DNA of 64,000 nucleotides from Terfezia claveryi (taxonomy: Eukaryota > Ascomycota > Pezizomycetes > Pezizales > Pezizaceae), in contig WHUX01000008.1 in assembly GCA_015179025.1 (NCBI GenBank), positions 248,001-312,000 of the forward strand. The letters run 5' to 3'. The notes under the pieces are model-generated. The model searched no databases. It saw nothing but the letters and a program-made list of their open reading frames with translations, and was not told where the DNA came from. Below, piece after piece: positions 31,677 through 44,704 of this stretch (positions are counted from its first letter, which is position 1; every line of letters begins with the position of its first letter). A program made the translations under genes and the position numbers.

Positions 31677-32900
31677 CTACTGCTCTTTCTTAGAGTCTGA
31701 ATTTGAGTCTGCTGCATACTCCCTGAACTGGTCGTCACCCTCGACTTCTTTGACAACTTTCTCCATCTCGCTGACTTGCTTCTTCCAAACTTTTTGGTCC
31801 ATCTTTTTGTCCTTGTCGAAGAGCTCGATGCTGGGGATGCGGTAGCTGCCGCCGATGCGATCCCAGATGGTGGTGAATTGGCCATAGTTGTAGTTGAAGT
31901 AGAGGTGCTTGGTGAGTTTAGTTTTCAGTTTTCATATATCATAATGAGGTTAAACTTACATGCATAGTGTGGCATGCAGCTCCGTTGATGATGGGGGAAT
32001 TGGCGAGGTACTCTCCATCGTCTTAAAAGCAATCAATTAGCAGCTGTCAAGGGGCTACAGAATCATGAAATGGTTACTCACGAATGAAGATGGTCCAGAT
32101 ATTGATAAAGCTGAACAAGGCAATATAAGCCAGCTTGTGAAGAGGGAAGATGAAGGGAAAGACGTGGTATGGAATGCTCTGCGCATAACCATCGAGAGGG
32201 TGGAATGCATGGCTCGCATAGGGAGTTGGCATAATCCACTTGTGGTGTGGCTTGTGGAGGTGCTTGTAAATGAGTGGATAATGAAGACCCCGGTGAATCA
32301 GGTAGATGAAGCAATCCGTGAATGCAATAAAGAGCGGGAATTGGAAAAAGTTGTACCACATTGGAACGTCTGCTGTGCTGGAATACAGCAAGGAGTAGCC
32401 CTTGACTTCAGTAAGGAAGAACGGAACGGTGAGGATTGCCATGACGGGGAGAGCGGCGTTTGTTTGGGCGATTTCCTGTCTGATTTGGTTCTTGAGGAAC
32501 TTGGGGTGATTGAATGTGCGCTTGTCGAAGATGAAGATGTAGGAAAGTGTTGCACCAATGTAATAGAGCACCAGACCAAAGATCCTGCGTTCAATAATAT
32601 TAGCAATTGGGTCCTTGCCATGTGCACAAGTCGAGCAGGAGTCACAAACTCACCAGGTCATCAGAAAGAGGGAAAATGCCTGCCTCCTCCAATCGTCCCT
32701 CTCCAACAGCGATAGAACTGCATATTGTGTTGGCTCAACACCAAAGTACTGGCTCAATGGGTCGTTTTCCCTTATGGTCCTCCCCATTGCCTCAGCTGTC
32801 GCATTCGCCGCCCCACAAGCACATCACCCTGTAGCGGGAGTGCCTTTGCGTAAAGATAGTCGAAGAACAAGTTATCCGAGATTGATAGAACGTAATCCAT
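31677..32900 (-). CDS. ERG3: ERG3, C-5 sterol desaturase (one frameshift)
   Basis: ER membrane di-iron enzyme that introduces the C5-C6 double bond in ergosterol synthesis. Exons: 32900-32654, 32584-32082, 32021-31960 and 31907-31677. The three His boxes are HRGLH (from about 180), HKPHH (from about 193) and HTMHH (from about 268), the last spanning an intron. The invariant [20 protein letters not shown] and [19 protein letters not shown] are present. Hydrophobic segments flank the boxes. In exon 1, one extra base in the four-base C-run 32811-32814 is needed to reach [13 protein letters not shown], giving 347 residues. Without it the N-terminus runs out of frame. A 32-nt intron would also fix the frame but is implausibly short. 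Start [10 protein letters not shown] matches the family. Confidence 0.93.
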
Positions 32901-34066
32901 CGTGTATGCTGTGTTGCGCTGTTTGCGCTGCCCTTGGTGTGTGTGTTTTTGAGGTTGGTTATTGAAGTTGAAGCCAATTCAGGTTAACGAGACACACAAG
33001 AGCACCTTCGCCCGGAAGCTCTTCAGAGGACCTGAAGGAATGAAAAAGGAAGAAAACTGCAAACTAAGTTATATATATCACGCGTGAGGGAGATCAGAGA
33101 GAGATATCGGAGTCACAGGCTGCACAATAACAATGTACAGCTGCAGCTTTTCATCAGAGGGAAACAAGGGTGTTAAATACTAAGCACTCAGAAGCAGAGA
33201 AAAATTAATTAATAAAGCGAGAGTCAGAGACGTTGCCCCAACAGGTATCGTGGCCCAGCTTGCTTCCCGGCGAGAACGAGAGGAAAAGACGAGGGCCCTG
33301 GTACTGGACCCTGGTATTCAGGGCGCGAAGCGAAGTTGGAAAAGGCCAGACAAGGCGAGCCGACTGATCTCCGGGCGCCGGGTGAGTTCGGTGGCCAAGT
33401 ATGTAGTACCAACAAGTACAGTAGTAATGATTAAGTGATGGCAGTGGTCTAGTTCGAGTGGTCAGTGACGCCAAGGGCAGCATGCAGAAGGGCAAACGGT
33501 TCATACTGTTGTAGAGTTAAGTATGTATCCGTACCTACCTAGTCTGGTTGGTTGTTGAAATTTATTGTTAAAATCTTCTGTACTCTGTATAAGTAGAAAT
33601 GCATACCGATGCATCTATCTACGGAGTACGGAGTATGTACCTTGCATAGCCGGGGAGCGGAAGTGAATGTGTATTTCTTTTGTCAAAACTCGAATACCTA
33701 CATCATGAATATAAACCCATAACTCCTCCGAAGGTTGAAAAATAATACCGAGTTTTGAATTCGGAGATTTTATCTCGGAGCAGCAGCGTCCCGAACTCAC
33801 TAAAAGCTTGCTTTACAGTAACGGGTGCCGTACTTAGGCAGCTCTCCGGTTCGGGGCAGCAGGCAGCTGGCAGCTGCAAACAAACGGTATAGGCCCAGGC
33901 ATTCACCATCTAGCTGCTAGAACCACATGATATTGAAAAGCATCTTCTCTAGTTACAGTTGTTTTTACAGTCTATGAACAAAGTTACAATACAACAAGTT
34001 AGATGTCCAAAAGGCACCTGCCCCCTCAAAAAAACTTCATACGAATACAAAAGCCACTGTCTTTTG
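32901..34066. promoter_or_regulatory. ERG3 upstream region and RBR ligase 3' region
   Basis: No gene. TAGTCTGGTTGG at 33541 and two overlapping TACGGAGTA near 33619 are the only repeats noticed. Confidence 0.45.
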
Positions 34067-35805
34067 CTACCACGCTTCCTCATGGAAAGGTGCAATAAAG
34101 TCTTCAAAATTATCCTCCTCATCCTCCACTTCTTCGGGGTGATCAGGATCCGGCGGTCTAACACCTCTTCCTGCCATACCGTCCCCGTCCTCTCCCTCCC
34201 ACAGCTTCATGTAGCACCTTTCATTCTCTTTGCTGTTAAAATGTTTGTACGGATCGCTAGCCATCAAAATGCCCCACAAAGAAAGCAGAAATGTGTTTTG
34301 CACCGACACAACATGTGGTTACATCCATAGGCTTTGATAACATGTGCTCCGCATGTGGGGCATTGGGCAGCGGCGGAATGAAGGTACTCCTCTGTGGCTA
34401 ATTCTTCTTCTGTTTTCGGAGCATTCTTGCGTTGACAAATTACATAGTCGCCATGCCACCCCTTAAGGCATACCTTGCAGAAGGAATATGCACAAGAAGA
34501 ACAGACATCTAAGCGTTCAATATGATGCATAGGCTGTGGGTCTGCAGGCGCCTCGTCTTTGCCATCTACGTTCTGTCCATTCAATTCGGCCATTTTGAGC
34601 TCGAGATGTCGTTCCGTCAGATAGAGATCCCTGGTGCCTATATTTTTGTCCATTTCCTCGAGTGACGAGCGGGATGGGGCCTGACACCAGGAACGTGGGC
34701 AGTATATTGTTGCTGGGTCTGCATCCAGGGCAGCCTTCCGCTTAAGCACCCTGTATCGAGTAACTAGTTCCGAAGATAGGCCAAGGTCTTCGAGTTCTTC
34801 TGGAGGTAGTGTTGGAGGAAGTATTGCCTTCGGGAGTGGATGCGGGGTTTGGGCCTCTGCAGGTTCCGCAATTTCTGTTTGTGGCGTAGGATAGCGGTCA
34901 GGTTCCTGCTTTGGCTTTTTGTTCAAAATACAAGATGGCTCCATGCACTTCACGTTGGATACATCACCTTCAGTGATGCTTGTCGTGTAATAGTCTGTGA
35001 GACAAATGATGCAAAATACGTGATTACAGGGAAAGAGTTTGTGACAAGCCTTTCCCTTCTTGGGCTCTGCGGAAGCAAGTCAGTAAGGGGATCATACGAG
35101 GATGTCGCACAGAGATAATAGGGGCATACCAAGACATACTCCACATTCGTAGGTACCCTTATTGAATTCGTCCTTCAATGACTTCTTGTTGAACGCAATT
35201 AGCTGTTCCTCAAGGTCCTTGGACACAACCAGGCTCTCCGTTCCACGGCCATAGGTGAACGCCACTTCTGCCTTCTGAACAAGGTGGTCTATCACTGCAT
35301 AGAGAACTTGATCCCTAATCTCTTCCCATTGACCGACCAGCTCTTTATGTAACCTCGCTAGGGTCTCCTTGGTGACCCAGGTTGATTCTAGCTTGATATT
35401 TGGCGGGGCTTCGAGGGGGTAGCTCTCGGGGAGTGTCACAGTCAGCTGAAGGGGCGGAAAGTGGCTGATGGTTCGAGCGACCACCGGCTCGTCTGAGAAC
35501 ACAACAAGGACTGGGAATGCTGGGGAAACAGCTATCGATAAGGTAAAGGAGTGAGGGCCCAGGAGCGTGAGCTCGGGAAAGATGTATGAAACTGTGGCAA
35601 TCTCCGAGGAGCGTTCATCGTCCTGGTCCAAATCGTCTATACATAGTGAGGAGATGTGTAACGACGGTGGTTCCATGAACTGTGAGTACAGTTGGAAAGA
35701 TGGATGAGCCGTCTCTTTCCGTTTGCACAAGCAAGGCGGGACTTGTAGAGAGGATAGCTCAGCACGAGGCGTGGTGGCGATGGACCTTATAAGTCTAGAA
35801 GCCAC
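34067..35805 (-). CDS. RWD-RING-IBR-RING E3 ubiquitin ligase, RNF14/ITT1-like (one frameshift)
   Basis: RBR-type ubiquitin ligase; RNF14 and yeast Itt1 act in ubiquitination linked to translation quality control. Exons: 35805-35130 and 35066-34067, intron GTATGC..CCGCAG. An RWD domain (about 60-175, YPLEAPPNIKLES) is followed by RING1 (CGVCLEPKKG.. CNHVFCIICL). The IBR has two Cys-rich pieces (YCPRSWCQ, then CSSCAYSFCKVC). RING2 reads CPTCGAHVIKAYGCNHMLC, whose last Cys is the expected catalytic residue. A missing A in the run 34266-34269 breaks the frame; restoring it links FCFLCGAF to LMASDPYKHFN and gives 558 residues. The start may be the ATG at 35805 or a later one near 35679. Confidence 0.9.
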
Positions 35806-36851
35806 GAGCGATTAGGCGGCGCATGTGGGGTTTTTTTTTGGGGGGGGAGTTCCAAAGGTGAGAGTACGTTAGATGGGTAGTAGGTAGATGCTGGCCATAT
35901 ATAAGACGCGAATAAAAAATAACCCAAGGCAATTTCTGTGCGAAATATATTGTTGAGACAGCTGGGCCAGCTGGCCTGGAGAGAGTCTGGCCTGGGGTTG
36001 TTTTTTCGGCACGGCGGCCAATGCGACTCGTGATCTAGGCCAGCAGCAGCAGCAGCAGCAGCAGCAGTTTTTTTTACAGAGAAGCGGCGGGTTGTACGGA
36101 GGAAAAGCGAAGGTAGCCTCAATATTGCAAGTAAAGTAAAGCTCTTGGGATGATTTTGCTGTCTTTAGACTCAAGTGAGATGACACATTATGAGTTACAC
36201 TGCTGTGGAGTCGTGCTCCCAATGGACCGCCATCCGTCCCTCGCAGTTCCTCCAGCACGTCAAAGTATCGACATCGGCGTCCGCAGGGGTTGACCGGCAC
36301 ATCATCCATCGGAGCCGTTCCATAGGCCCGCCAATTCCACCCATGACTCCCTCCCTGCATGACAGATCGTGCCTTGGACTTGATTGACAGTCTCATGCCC
36401 AACAGACCCTGCACGAGGAAGAAGAATGTGCAAGAGAACTCGAGATGCCCCGCTTGACAGGCGAAGCTCTTGCGACTGACGGCATCAAACTGGGGCCGAG
36501 ACTACATCGGCCTAGGCTGCCTGTAGCCTCGCGCCCACCTGCCTAGTCTTTGAAGCCACGCAAGGGGCGTCGGGTACTGCGAAATTTTCTAGAACGGAGG
36601 ATCATGCTCCTAGGAATAGGCAGGAATAAGGTGGGGGGAAAACCCTGTCCGAGAAGTCTTATGATAATCAGGTTGCAACGAAAAAATAAAGGATAATTTC
36701 TGGGGCAGGGCCTCTTGACTCGAGCTTCGAATTTGCCCAACGCACAACAAATCCGCCAGTACCATCAGCTTTCGATACCACCAAACAAATAACGCCTAGA
36801 AGGAGTCGAGAGAATTGAGATCAACTCCCTGCGGCCAAGGTATCTGGCTCC
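35806..36851. promoter_or_regulatory. Divergent region between RBR ligase and PABA synthase
   Basis: Contains a CAG repeat of eight units (about 36043-36066) followed by a T-run. A 181-codon minus-strand frame (36414-35869) includes poly-Cys from the CAG repeat; I could not support it as a gene. Confidence 0.45.
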
Positions 36852-39291
36852 ATGAAGTCCATTGAGACGCCCCGGATTCTTCTGCTCGACTTTTACGACT
36901 CATTCACCCACAACCTCGCAGCTCTCCTCCGGCACTCTACCGGTGCCCTCGTCGATGTCGTTTCCCACGATCACTATTCAGCGGTAACCGAGCTCGAAGG
37001 AGATCTCGCATCCTACCATGCACTAGTCATAGGCCCTGGCCCTGGATCACCGGAGGATGTTCGGGACATTGGGGTTGCAATGGAACTTTGGACGTGCCTA
37101 TCCGAGTCTAGCCAATTGCCCATACTTGGGGTATGCCTCGGCTTGCAAAGCTTATGCATAGCTTTCGGAGGTCAACTCAAGCGACTAGCGGTGGTTAAAC
37201 ACGGGATAATTAGTGAAGTTACTCATGTGGGCAGAGACATCTTTGCGGGCGTGGAGAAAGTGGCAGCTGTTCGGTATCACTCGCTGCATGTTGATATGTC
37301 TGGGAATAATGATGAAATTGAGGAGCTAGCATGGACTGCCGATGAGGGTGAGAATGGTCGAGTGCTGATGGCTGCCAGGCACAGAAGGAAACCGTATTGG
37401 GCGGTGCAATACCACCCAGAGTCCATCTGCACAGAGGGGGGCGGACAAAGCGTCGTTCAAAATTGGTGGCAGTTGGCACAACAATGGAATAAGGCCAGGG
37501 GCAGAGGGATCCGGAACTCAACATTTGAATCTCGAAAGCTCTGGAGTAGGCCTGGAAGCCTATTGGAGCAGGCTGTACAGAGGGAAAACAACAGTGATGC
37601 AATGAAAGATATTCTCGCCTCAGATAATACAAAGGTACACTATACGACTATCATTGCACCCCAACTGGCGTCTACACAGATATGCGAGCTTCTCGGATCA
37701 GCGGATCAAAATAACGACTTTGCCTTTTTGGATTCTGCAGCATCTCCAGGACGATATAGCATCATTGGGGTCTTGTCAGAAGAGTCAACACAACTTCTCC
37801 GCTTTCACGCATTGGATGGATATGTGGAAGAATCCACGTTGGGGAAAAGTCCCAGGAAGTTTCATCGGATAGCTTTTGGGAGGGAGGGGCACTCAAGCGG
37901 TGACATATGGGAATACCTCGCGAAATTCATGGCTAAACGCCAAGTAGCAAAGGACCGTGGACCGACAGAGTCTCCATTCTGGGGGGGGGTCATTGGTTAC
38001 ATCAATTATGAGACAGGTGTTCAATCCTTGGATATTCCATTGAACCCCAGGCATGCGAGGAGAGCAGACATCCAGCTGGTATATGTGGAGCGGAGTATAG
38101 TTGTCGACACCTGGTCTGGGGCAATATACATACAGACACTCCGGGAGCAGGACGATGAATGGCTTGATTCGACGAAAATCAAGTTGCAACTTGCAGCAGA
38201 TATGGCCATGACTCCATCACCTACACCTCCGCTCAACGCCTCTGCATTGTGGGGCCAAATACTATCTTCTCCCTCCGATTTGGCAGAGGCACTGTCAAAG
38301 GCATCAAAGCCGCCAGGCACCGTCAACGTCATTCGACCACAGAAGGAGAGGTATATTAACAATATCCGGCAATGCCAGCAATATCTTGCGGAAGGTCACT
38401 CTTATGAACTTTGCCTCACGGCGCTCACCAAAATCCACCTTCCGCTCCCGTCTCCTACACCCTGGACCTTGTTTACGAATCTGCGCTCCCGTAATCCGGC
38501 ACCGTACTCTGCCTATCTGCGGCTTCCCGACGTCACCATTGTCTCTTCATCTCCAGAGCGGTTTTTGTCTTGGAACCGAGAAGGGGTTTGCCAATTGCGA
38601 CCCATCAAGGGCACAGTGAAGAGGACGACTACAACCACGCTAGAATATGCAAAGAGTATATTGCATGCGCAAAAAGAGATGGCAGAGAATTTGATGATTG
38701 TGGATTTAATTCGGCATGATCTGAACCAGGTTGCCCACGAGGGGAGCGTGAAAGTGAGAAAGCTCATGCAAGTCGAGGAATACAAAAGCGTATATCAGCT
38801 TGTGAGTGTTATTGAGGGTACGGTTGGGAAGGTAGCAGATGAGGGCAACTCGTCTTCCGCCATACCACCGACTGGATTTGATGTCCTCGCGCGAAGTCTC
38901 CCCCCCGGATCAATGACTGGAGCGCCAAAGAAACGCTCAGTGGAGCTACTACAGAGCATGGAAGGGGAGGAGCGAGGCATATACAGCGGAGTGATGGGGT
39001 ATTGGAGCGTGTGCGGAGCAGGCGATTGGAGCGTAATTATCCGGACAGCCTTTAGATATGATGACGAAAACGACATTACGCGGCCCAATGCTGGTAACGC
39101 TACGGTGGCAAAGGAGTCTGAAGTATGGCGTATCGGCGCGGGAGGGGCAATCACGGCATTGAGTGATCCCGAGGGGGAATGGGACGAGATGGAGGTCAAA
39201 TTAGGTTTGTTATTTCTCTTCAGAGTTCCCAAGCCTATTCGCTAACGTTTATCAAATGGCAGAGAGCACGTTGCGAGCTTTTATCAGATAA
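36852..39291 (+). CDS. ABZ1: Aminodeoxychorismate synthase (PabA-PabB fusion), folate pathway
   Basis: Bifunctional enzyme that uses glutamine and chorismate to make 4-amino-4-deoxychorismate for p-aminobenzoate and folate; cytosolic. Exon 1 is 36852-39204 and exon 2 39263-39291, intron GTTTGT..GGCAG; the splice replaces a spurious tail with KLESTLRAFIR, 793 residues in all. The glutaminase half (about 1-205) has GPGPGSPED, the nucleophile in LGVCLGLQ and the His-Glu pair in YHPESICTE. The chorismate half (about 255-785) has LRPIKGT, a conserved DLIRHDLNQV, PPGSMTGAPK and the helix near YSGVMGYW. The domain order is the fungal one. No operon context applies. Confidence 0.95.
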
Positions 39292-39769
39292 ATGTGGGTG
39301 CGATTCTTTGGTTTAGTTCCGTTGGTTCTATTATTCAACATTTTTATTTGCGTTTTCGCTATTTCGATTTTTTAAGGGTTTTCTGGGATGGGGCACATCC
39401 CACTATGAATTTTAGCATTGGCGAATTTGGGCGGCGGAGTCTTTCAACAGGCAGTCTACACTATACTTTTGCTATAACATGTCGAAATCGTCAATGCATT
39501 TTATATGAATGAATACCAATGTGTGGCAACCCAAATTCATTATTAAAAAACTGACACGGCGTCACTCGCCGGCCAAAATCATGGGCAACCAAGTAGGTAA
39601 CTGGCTCAGCGTCTTAAGCAGCCTGCTTTTGGAGATCGGAATCATAACCGTAGGGGTGCTATCTCCAAAAGCCGCCCAATCAAACATCGTTACCCTCAAT
39701 CGAGAATCACCGCCTATTCTTGAACAACCAGGTCCTTCTTGACTCCTCTACCTCCATTGCTCAACGCCA
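39292..39769. other. Intergenic
   Basis: Downstream of ABZ1. The region 39540-39742 has a short + strand frame without recognisable content. Confidence 0.45.
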
Positions 39770-40030
39770 TATTTTTTCCACAATGATGGCACACTCCTTC
39801 ATCCACTTCTCTTTGTCTTGACCTAGCGACTGTCCCGTTGTGACAAACCCGTAGACTTCACCTTCACCGTTATTGTCTTTCATATCTATCATTGTTGCCA
39901 ATAAACACTGCTTTCATTGCTTGCTCCAGAGAAGACCTTTTTGCTTTTGCCTCCACTGACAAAACAAAGGTTTCTTCTTCCATGGAAATAAGGTCCACTA
40001 CAACAAAATCTTGTGAGTCTCTTTTTACTG
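39770..40030 (-). pseudogene. Relic of the PD-(D/E)XK nuclease-like family
   Basis: Reading the minus strand from about 40022 gives QDFVVVDLIS, then LSVEAKAKR, then a helix with Gln (SSLEQAMKA). A shifted frame follows with GEVYGFVTTGQS and EKWMKECAIIVEKIW. Each piece aligns in order with copy B (EEFVVLDRI, IEAK, AMGQCLLALK, VYGFVTTGGS, EKWMKEF). The start and the region after GFVTTG are lost, so it is a broken copy. A TTTAGTCTGG motif lies at 40088. Confidence 0.65.
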
Positions 40031-40593
40031 TCCGTTGCCACTATTTGCTTTCTCACCACGTAACCCTAGATCCATCCGTACGTGCGGTTTAGTCTGGCGG
40101 GCACCGGACTCTCGGTAGAGACCAGTTATGCGATACAAAATTGGTGAGAACTGGACTAATGGCCATGTAAACCAAGTGATTGATATTCGCCAGGTTAAAA
40201 ATCTTCTGTCGGTTATCCCTTCGATAAGAAAATAATCGATTACATTGTCGTACACCTTTAATAGCCTCTGAACCTGCCATGTTGACTCTTTTACTCGAAC
40301 CAGCCGGCAAAAAAATGTACCCACCATCCTGCATTGTACACACAAGATGTAGAGCGAAGCGTAACGGACTGAGACAAGAACTTCTCTCAAAGGGGCGGGG
40401 TGTGCGTATATCGTTGGGAAATGCTAAAGGCTACGTAGCTCGATATCTAATGTAACTTCACTGCAACAGCAGTTTGGACGATGGCCATCCGCGTTGTATG
40501 ATAAAGTAATATAGTACTGACCTCTTCAAACCCTTGAAACACATTTTCTAGGCGTGTGTGCGTGTCTCGAACATACACAACAAACCCGCAGCC
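40031..40593 (+). promoter_or_regulatory. Upstream region of glucosidase I
   Basis: No gene; AT-rich. No TATA box is placed with confidence. Confidence 0.35.
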
Positions 40594-43500
40594 ATGGGTC
40601 TCGGGCTTCGCTCGCTGATTATCGGGTTCCTGCTTGCGACTGCTTCGCCGAGGGAGGGGGTATATGCACTGGAAGAGCCATCATCATCGAAATCATCATC
40701 ATCGGTATCAATTGACACCCCGTACCACAAACCAATCGCCTCCAAATACACTGACCCCTCCACCGGCGACCTCTCCACCGGCGACCCCTCCATCCTCATC
40801 GCCCAAACCCAGCGCCTCAACAACCAAACCCTCCTATGGGGACCCTACCGCCCACAGGTCTACTTTGGGATCAAGCCGCGTCTCCCAGACAGCTTTATCG
40901 GAGGGCTAATGTGGGCCGGCGTCAACGACTACCAGGGGCTACAAAAGAACTTTCGGCACACGTGTGAGCAGGGGGACGAGGTGGATGGGTATGGGTGGGT
41001 GCAGTATGATGTACGGAGTGGAGGGACGCAGAAGGTGGCGGATAAGGGGAATGGGGTGGATTTGGTGTTCGAGTTAAGGAAGGTGGAGGGGGGTCAGTAT
41101 GGGGGCCACTGGGGGGTGAGGGTTAAGGGGACGCCGAGAAGAGATGGTATGTGTGTGTGCGTGTTGTTTTTGTCTTGTTTTTGGCACCTTGGGGAGGAAT
41201 TGGATTACAGCGGGGCTGATGGATGGTGGTAAATTGTGAATATATTTAGCTCCGAAGGATGTCACGACTGCGCTGTGGTTCTATGCGGGGTTGGAGGGGG
41301 AGGGTGATATCAATCTAGTTAACGAGGAGAACTATCTTGTAACCCCCCAATCCCTACAACGCAACAAAACAGTCCTGATTTTGAAACTGCGCATAGGGTC
41401 TCGAGGGCGATGTAACACTGGCAGGCCAGGCCCCCGGCCTGGGGAAATTTAAGCTCACAATCACAGAAGGCCCAGAGACAAACCAACATCCGCTACAGGA
41501 ACATCAAGCATCTCTGTCCAAGCCGCTCGATCGGACCCTGTACAAGGCGTTTGTGATGCCTTTTGAGCATATCTGGAAGACAAAAGGTGCGCCCCCGCAC
41601 GCCATATCGGGGGTGGTATTGTGTGTAGTTACTGATATGGGGAGCAGATATTCTGTTTATGCATATCCAGGAGAACTTGAATAGGCTCATGAAGGAGTTT
41701 GGCAAGGAGAATCACCCACCGGCCTGGGACTCGTTTACGCTGGGGAATGTGTTTGAGGAGGGTAATTTGCACATGGTGCAGAAGACGTTTGTTGGGGCAT
41801 TTGAGGTACTGGATGCTACACACAATCCGCGATTCAATAATGGAAAATTCTGACGAGAATGTTTCTAAGTTTGACATTTTGTACACCTCTGAATCGGCAG
41901 AAACCATAATGACATGTCAGTTACCCTCAACCCCAACCCCCCTACTCATCCCGCCTACATAACTAATCGTATCACAGCCGACCTCCTCACCAAAAAAATC
42001 TCCGAATTCAAAGAGACCTTCCCTGAGCGCTTCTCCGCCGCTTTCAAACTGCAGCCCCCCTTCAACACACACGAATACACCGAATTCGCACAAACTATGT
42101 TCTCGAACCTCATCGGCGGGATCGGGTACTTCCACGGCACGACCCTCGTCGACCGCTCCAACGCAGACGAATACGCCGAAGAAGATGAGGAGTTCTGGGA
42201 GGGCGCGAGTGCGGCGTTGAAGAATGCGGATGTAAAGACCGAGGGCCCGTTTAGTCTATTTACGAGTATTCCCAGTAGACCGTTTTTCCCGAGAGGCTTT
42301 TATTGGGATGAGGGGTTTCAGGTGTTGCCTATGCTGGAGTGGGATGTGGATCTTGCGTGAGTTGAGTGCATTTCCCCCCCGTGGTTCAATGCTAATAGGG
42401 TGCCGTAGATTGGAGATTATCAAGAGCTGGTTTTTGCTGGTGGACGAGGATGGGTGGATCGCGAGGGAACAGATTCTGGGTGATGAGGCGAGGAGCAAAG
42501 TTCCTTCCGAATTCCAAGTCCAGTACCCCCACCACGCGAATCCTCCTACGCTATTCATTGCAATCACGGAATTTGTTTTGAAATTTGAAGCAGAGGAGAA
42601 GAAACGTGCTTCTTCTGAGAGTAACCGTACCACCCCGCTTCTTATCATCCCCCATACCTCTCTCTACCCAACCAGCCAACCCACAAACCTACTAACCCAC
42701 CTCTCCATTACACAGTCCACATCGACCACCAATTCCAGCAAATCCTCGGTGGCACGGATAGCTCCTCGGACATGCGCACCGCGCACCTCTCCCCCCCGCT
42801 CGCAATAAACTTCCTCCAATCCATCTACCCTCTGCTCCGGCGGCACTTCTACTGGTTCCGGCGGACGCAACTCGGTGATCTCAAATCCTTCTCTCACAAT
42901 GCGCCTTTCCCCAAAGAAGCCTTCCGCTGGCGCGGCCGCACCCCGACCCACTGCCTCGCATCCGGCCTGGACGACTATCCCCGCGCAACCCCCCCGCATA
43001 CGGGTGAGCTGCACGTGGACCTGATCTCGTGGATGTCTGTGATGACGCGGTGTCTGCGCAAAATCGCCGTTGCGCTAGACTCCGCACACACAAGCTCTGA
43101 AGAGCCATCTCCGTATGCGGAGGATATCGCTACGTTCATCACCATGGAGTCACACATCAACAAGAACCTGGACGCCCTGCACTGGTCAGCAGAGGAAAAC
43201 CTCTATTGCGATGTTACCATCGACACGGACTACGAGGAGCCAGTGCACTCCTGTCATCCGGGGTATATCTCCCTGTTCCCGCTGCTCGTCGGGGGGATAA
43301 TCCCACCAGACTCCCCTCGCCTGCCACACCTCCTCCGCCTCATCACTGACCCGGACCACCTCGCCTCGCCGTACGGAATTCGCTCGCTCTCCCCCAAATC
43401 CCCCATGTTTGCGACGGGTGAGAATTACTGGCGCGGCCCAATCTGGATAAATATAAACTACCTAGTGCTGGTTAGGTTGTTGGAGTATGCGAGGGTGCCG

Positions 43501-43737
43501 GGGCCGAACCAGAAGGCCGCGAGGGAGGCATATCTAGATCTGCGCAAGAAGGTGGTGAGAAATGTGTACAAGGAGTGGAAGAGAACGGGGTTCGCGTGGG
43601 AGCAGTATGATGAGGGGACGGGAGAGGGGAGGAGAACAAAGCATTTCCTTGGGTGGACTAGTTTGGTAGTGAAGATCATGGGGATGCCGGGGGAGGTGGG
43701 GCTGGTGCAGAAGGAATATATGGATTGGGCAGTTTAA
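40594..43737 (+). CDS. CWH41: Glucosidase I, GH63 (mannosyl-oligosaccharide glucosidase)
   Basis: ER enzyme that removes the outermost alpha-1,2-glucose from Glc3Man9GlcNAc2 on nascent glycoproteins. Eight exons: 40594-41146, 41250-41338, 41397-41586, 41648-41805, 41870-41915, 41978-42356, 42409-42620 and 42716-43737, 882 residues. Junctions restore family motifs such as NYLGLEGDVTLAG, KTFVGAFEFDILYTS and WDVDLALEIIKSW. The N-terminus (MGLGLRSLIIGFLLATAS) is a signal peptide or anchor; an ATG 36 bp upstream is in frame but has a poorer context. FPRGFYWDEGF (about 455) carries the proposed catalytic acid and the EGTGEG region (about 843) the proposed base. WRGPIWININYLV is also conserved. No frame break is needed. 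Confidence 0.95.
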
Positions 43738-44704
43738 GGCGGCAGGTGTATGAATTTTTATTTATTATCGAGTTGTAGTAGATGGAGATATATATAGTTC
43801 TAGGCCATCCTTGTTTGCATAGAAGCGCAAACAGTCAAAGGTATCAGTTTTATAAAAAAATGTCGTTGCCTATGCTCGCTACATCCGGCTACTTAAGACC
43901 ATGAAAACTACCGCTACCTCTTACCACATATATATCATTTCCCCTTCCCCTAGAATCTCCTAAAGACCATACACAGCACGCAGCACACAGCCACTCAACC
44001 GCGGAGGCGGAGGAGGTTCCCCCCCCCCCCCCCCCCTCCCCACACACAAACGTTTGTTATTCATGTAAAAGGGTTTACATGGTATAAAGCCCTTTTCCCC
44101 CCAAAACTTTGCAAGTAGTTTCCTTCTGGCTTGGGAGAAAAGACATCTGTATGTTCTTGAGAATTAAGTCTCCCTTATTATACTTTTTGCCAATTTGTTT
44201 TTTTGTAAAATGGGTTTAGGTTGGCTTTGACAATACTCCGAAAATTGGATACTGTATATATCAATCGGATCAAACGAATACGTGAAAGTTAGGTTGAGGC
44301 TGTTGTTTTTATTTTGGTGAATTTTGTGAGAGGGCTTACCCTGAACTGACTCAGGTGCCGTTTTCTCGACTAAGTAGTACTATAGAAGTCTGTTTCATTT
44401 TATCAGTACATCCAGATTCGTGCAGCGGAAGCAAAATCGCTGAGACGACATGACAGCTGTCCGTTCTGACAGAATACCTCAACCCCACCATATTCAAAAC
44501 ACATCATCATACCAAAAAAAATGAAAAATGAAAAATATAAACGATAGTAACACCCTCCCATCCGCCCGGAAAACACACAAAACTCCAGACCCATCATCAG
44601 CATAATAAAAAATACCAATTACTTTCCATCATCCCAACCATCCCAATCAAGGGGCAAGAAAAAAAAAATTCGTATCCCAAACACCAACATCCTCAATCCG
44701 CTGC
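43738..44704. other. Convergent 3' region, GH63 and RabGAP
   Basis: A run of about 20 C lies near 44019-44038. One GTTCAGGGTAA copy (complement strand) lies at 44336-44346. No gene. Confidence 0.55.

Noticed and set aside
32800..32831. A 32-nt intron in ERG3 that would restore the frame
   Set aside because: It is much shorter than other introns here (52 nt or more); a one-base loss in a C-run is simpler.
35869..36414. 181-codon minus-strand frame upstream of the RBR ligase
   Set aside because: It depends on poly-Cys from a CAG repeat and has no conserved motif; no splice support.
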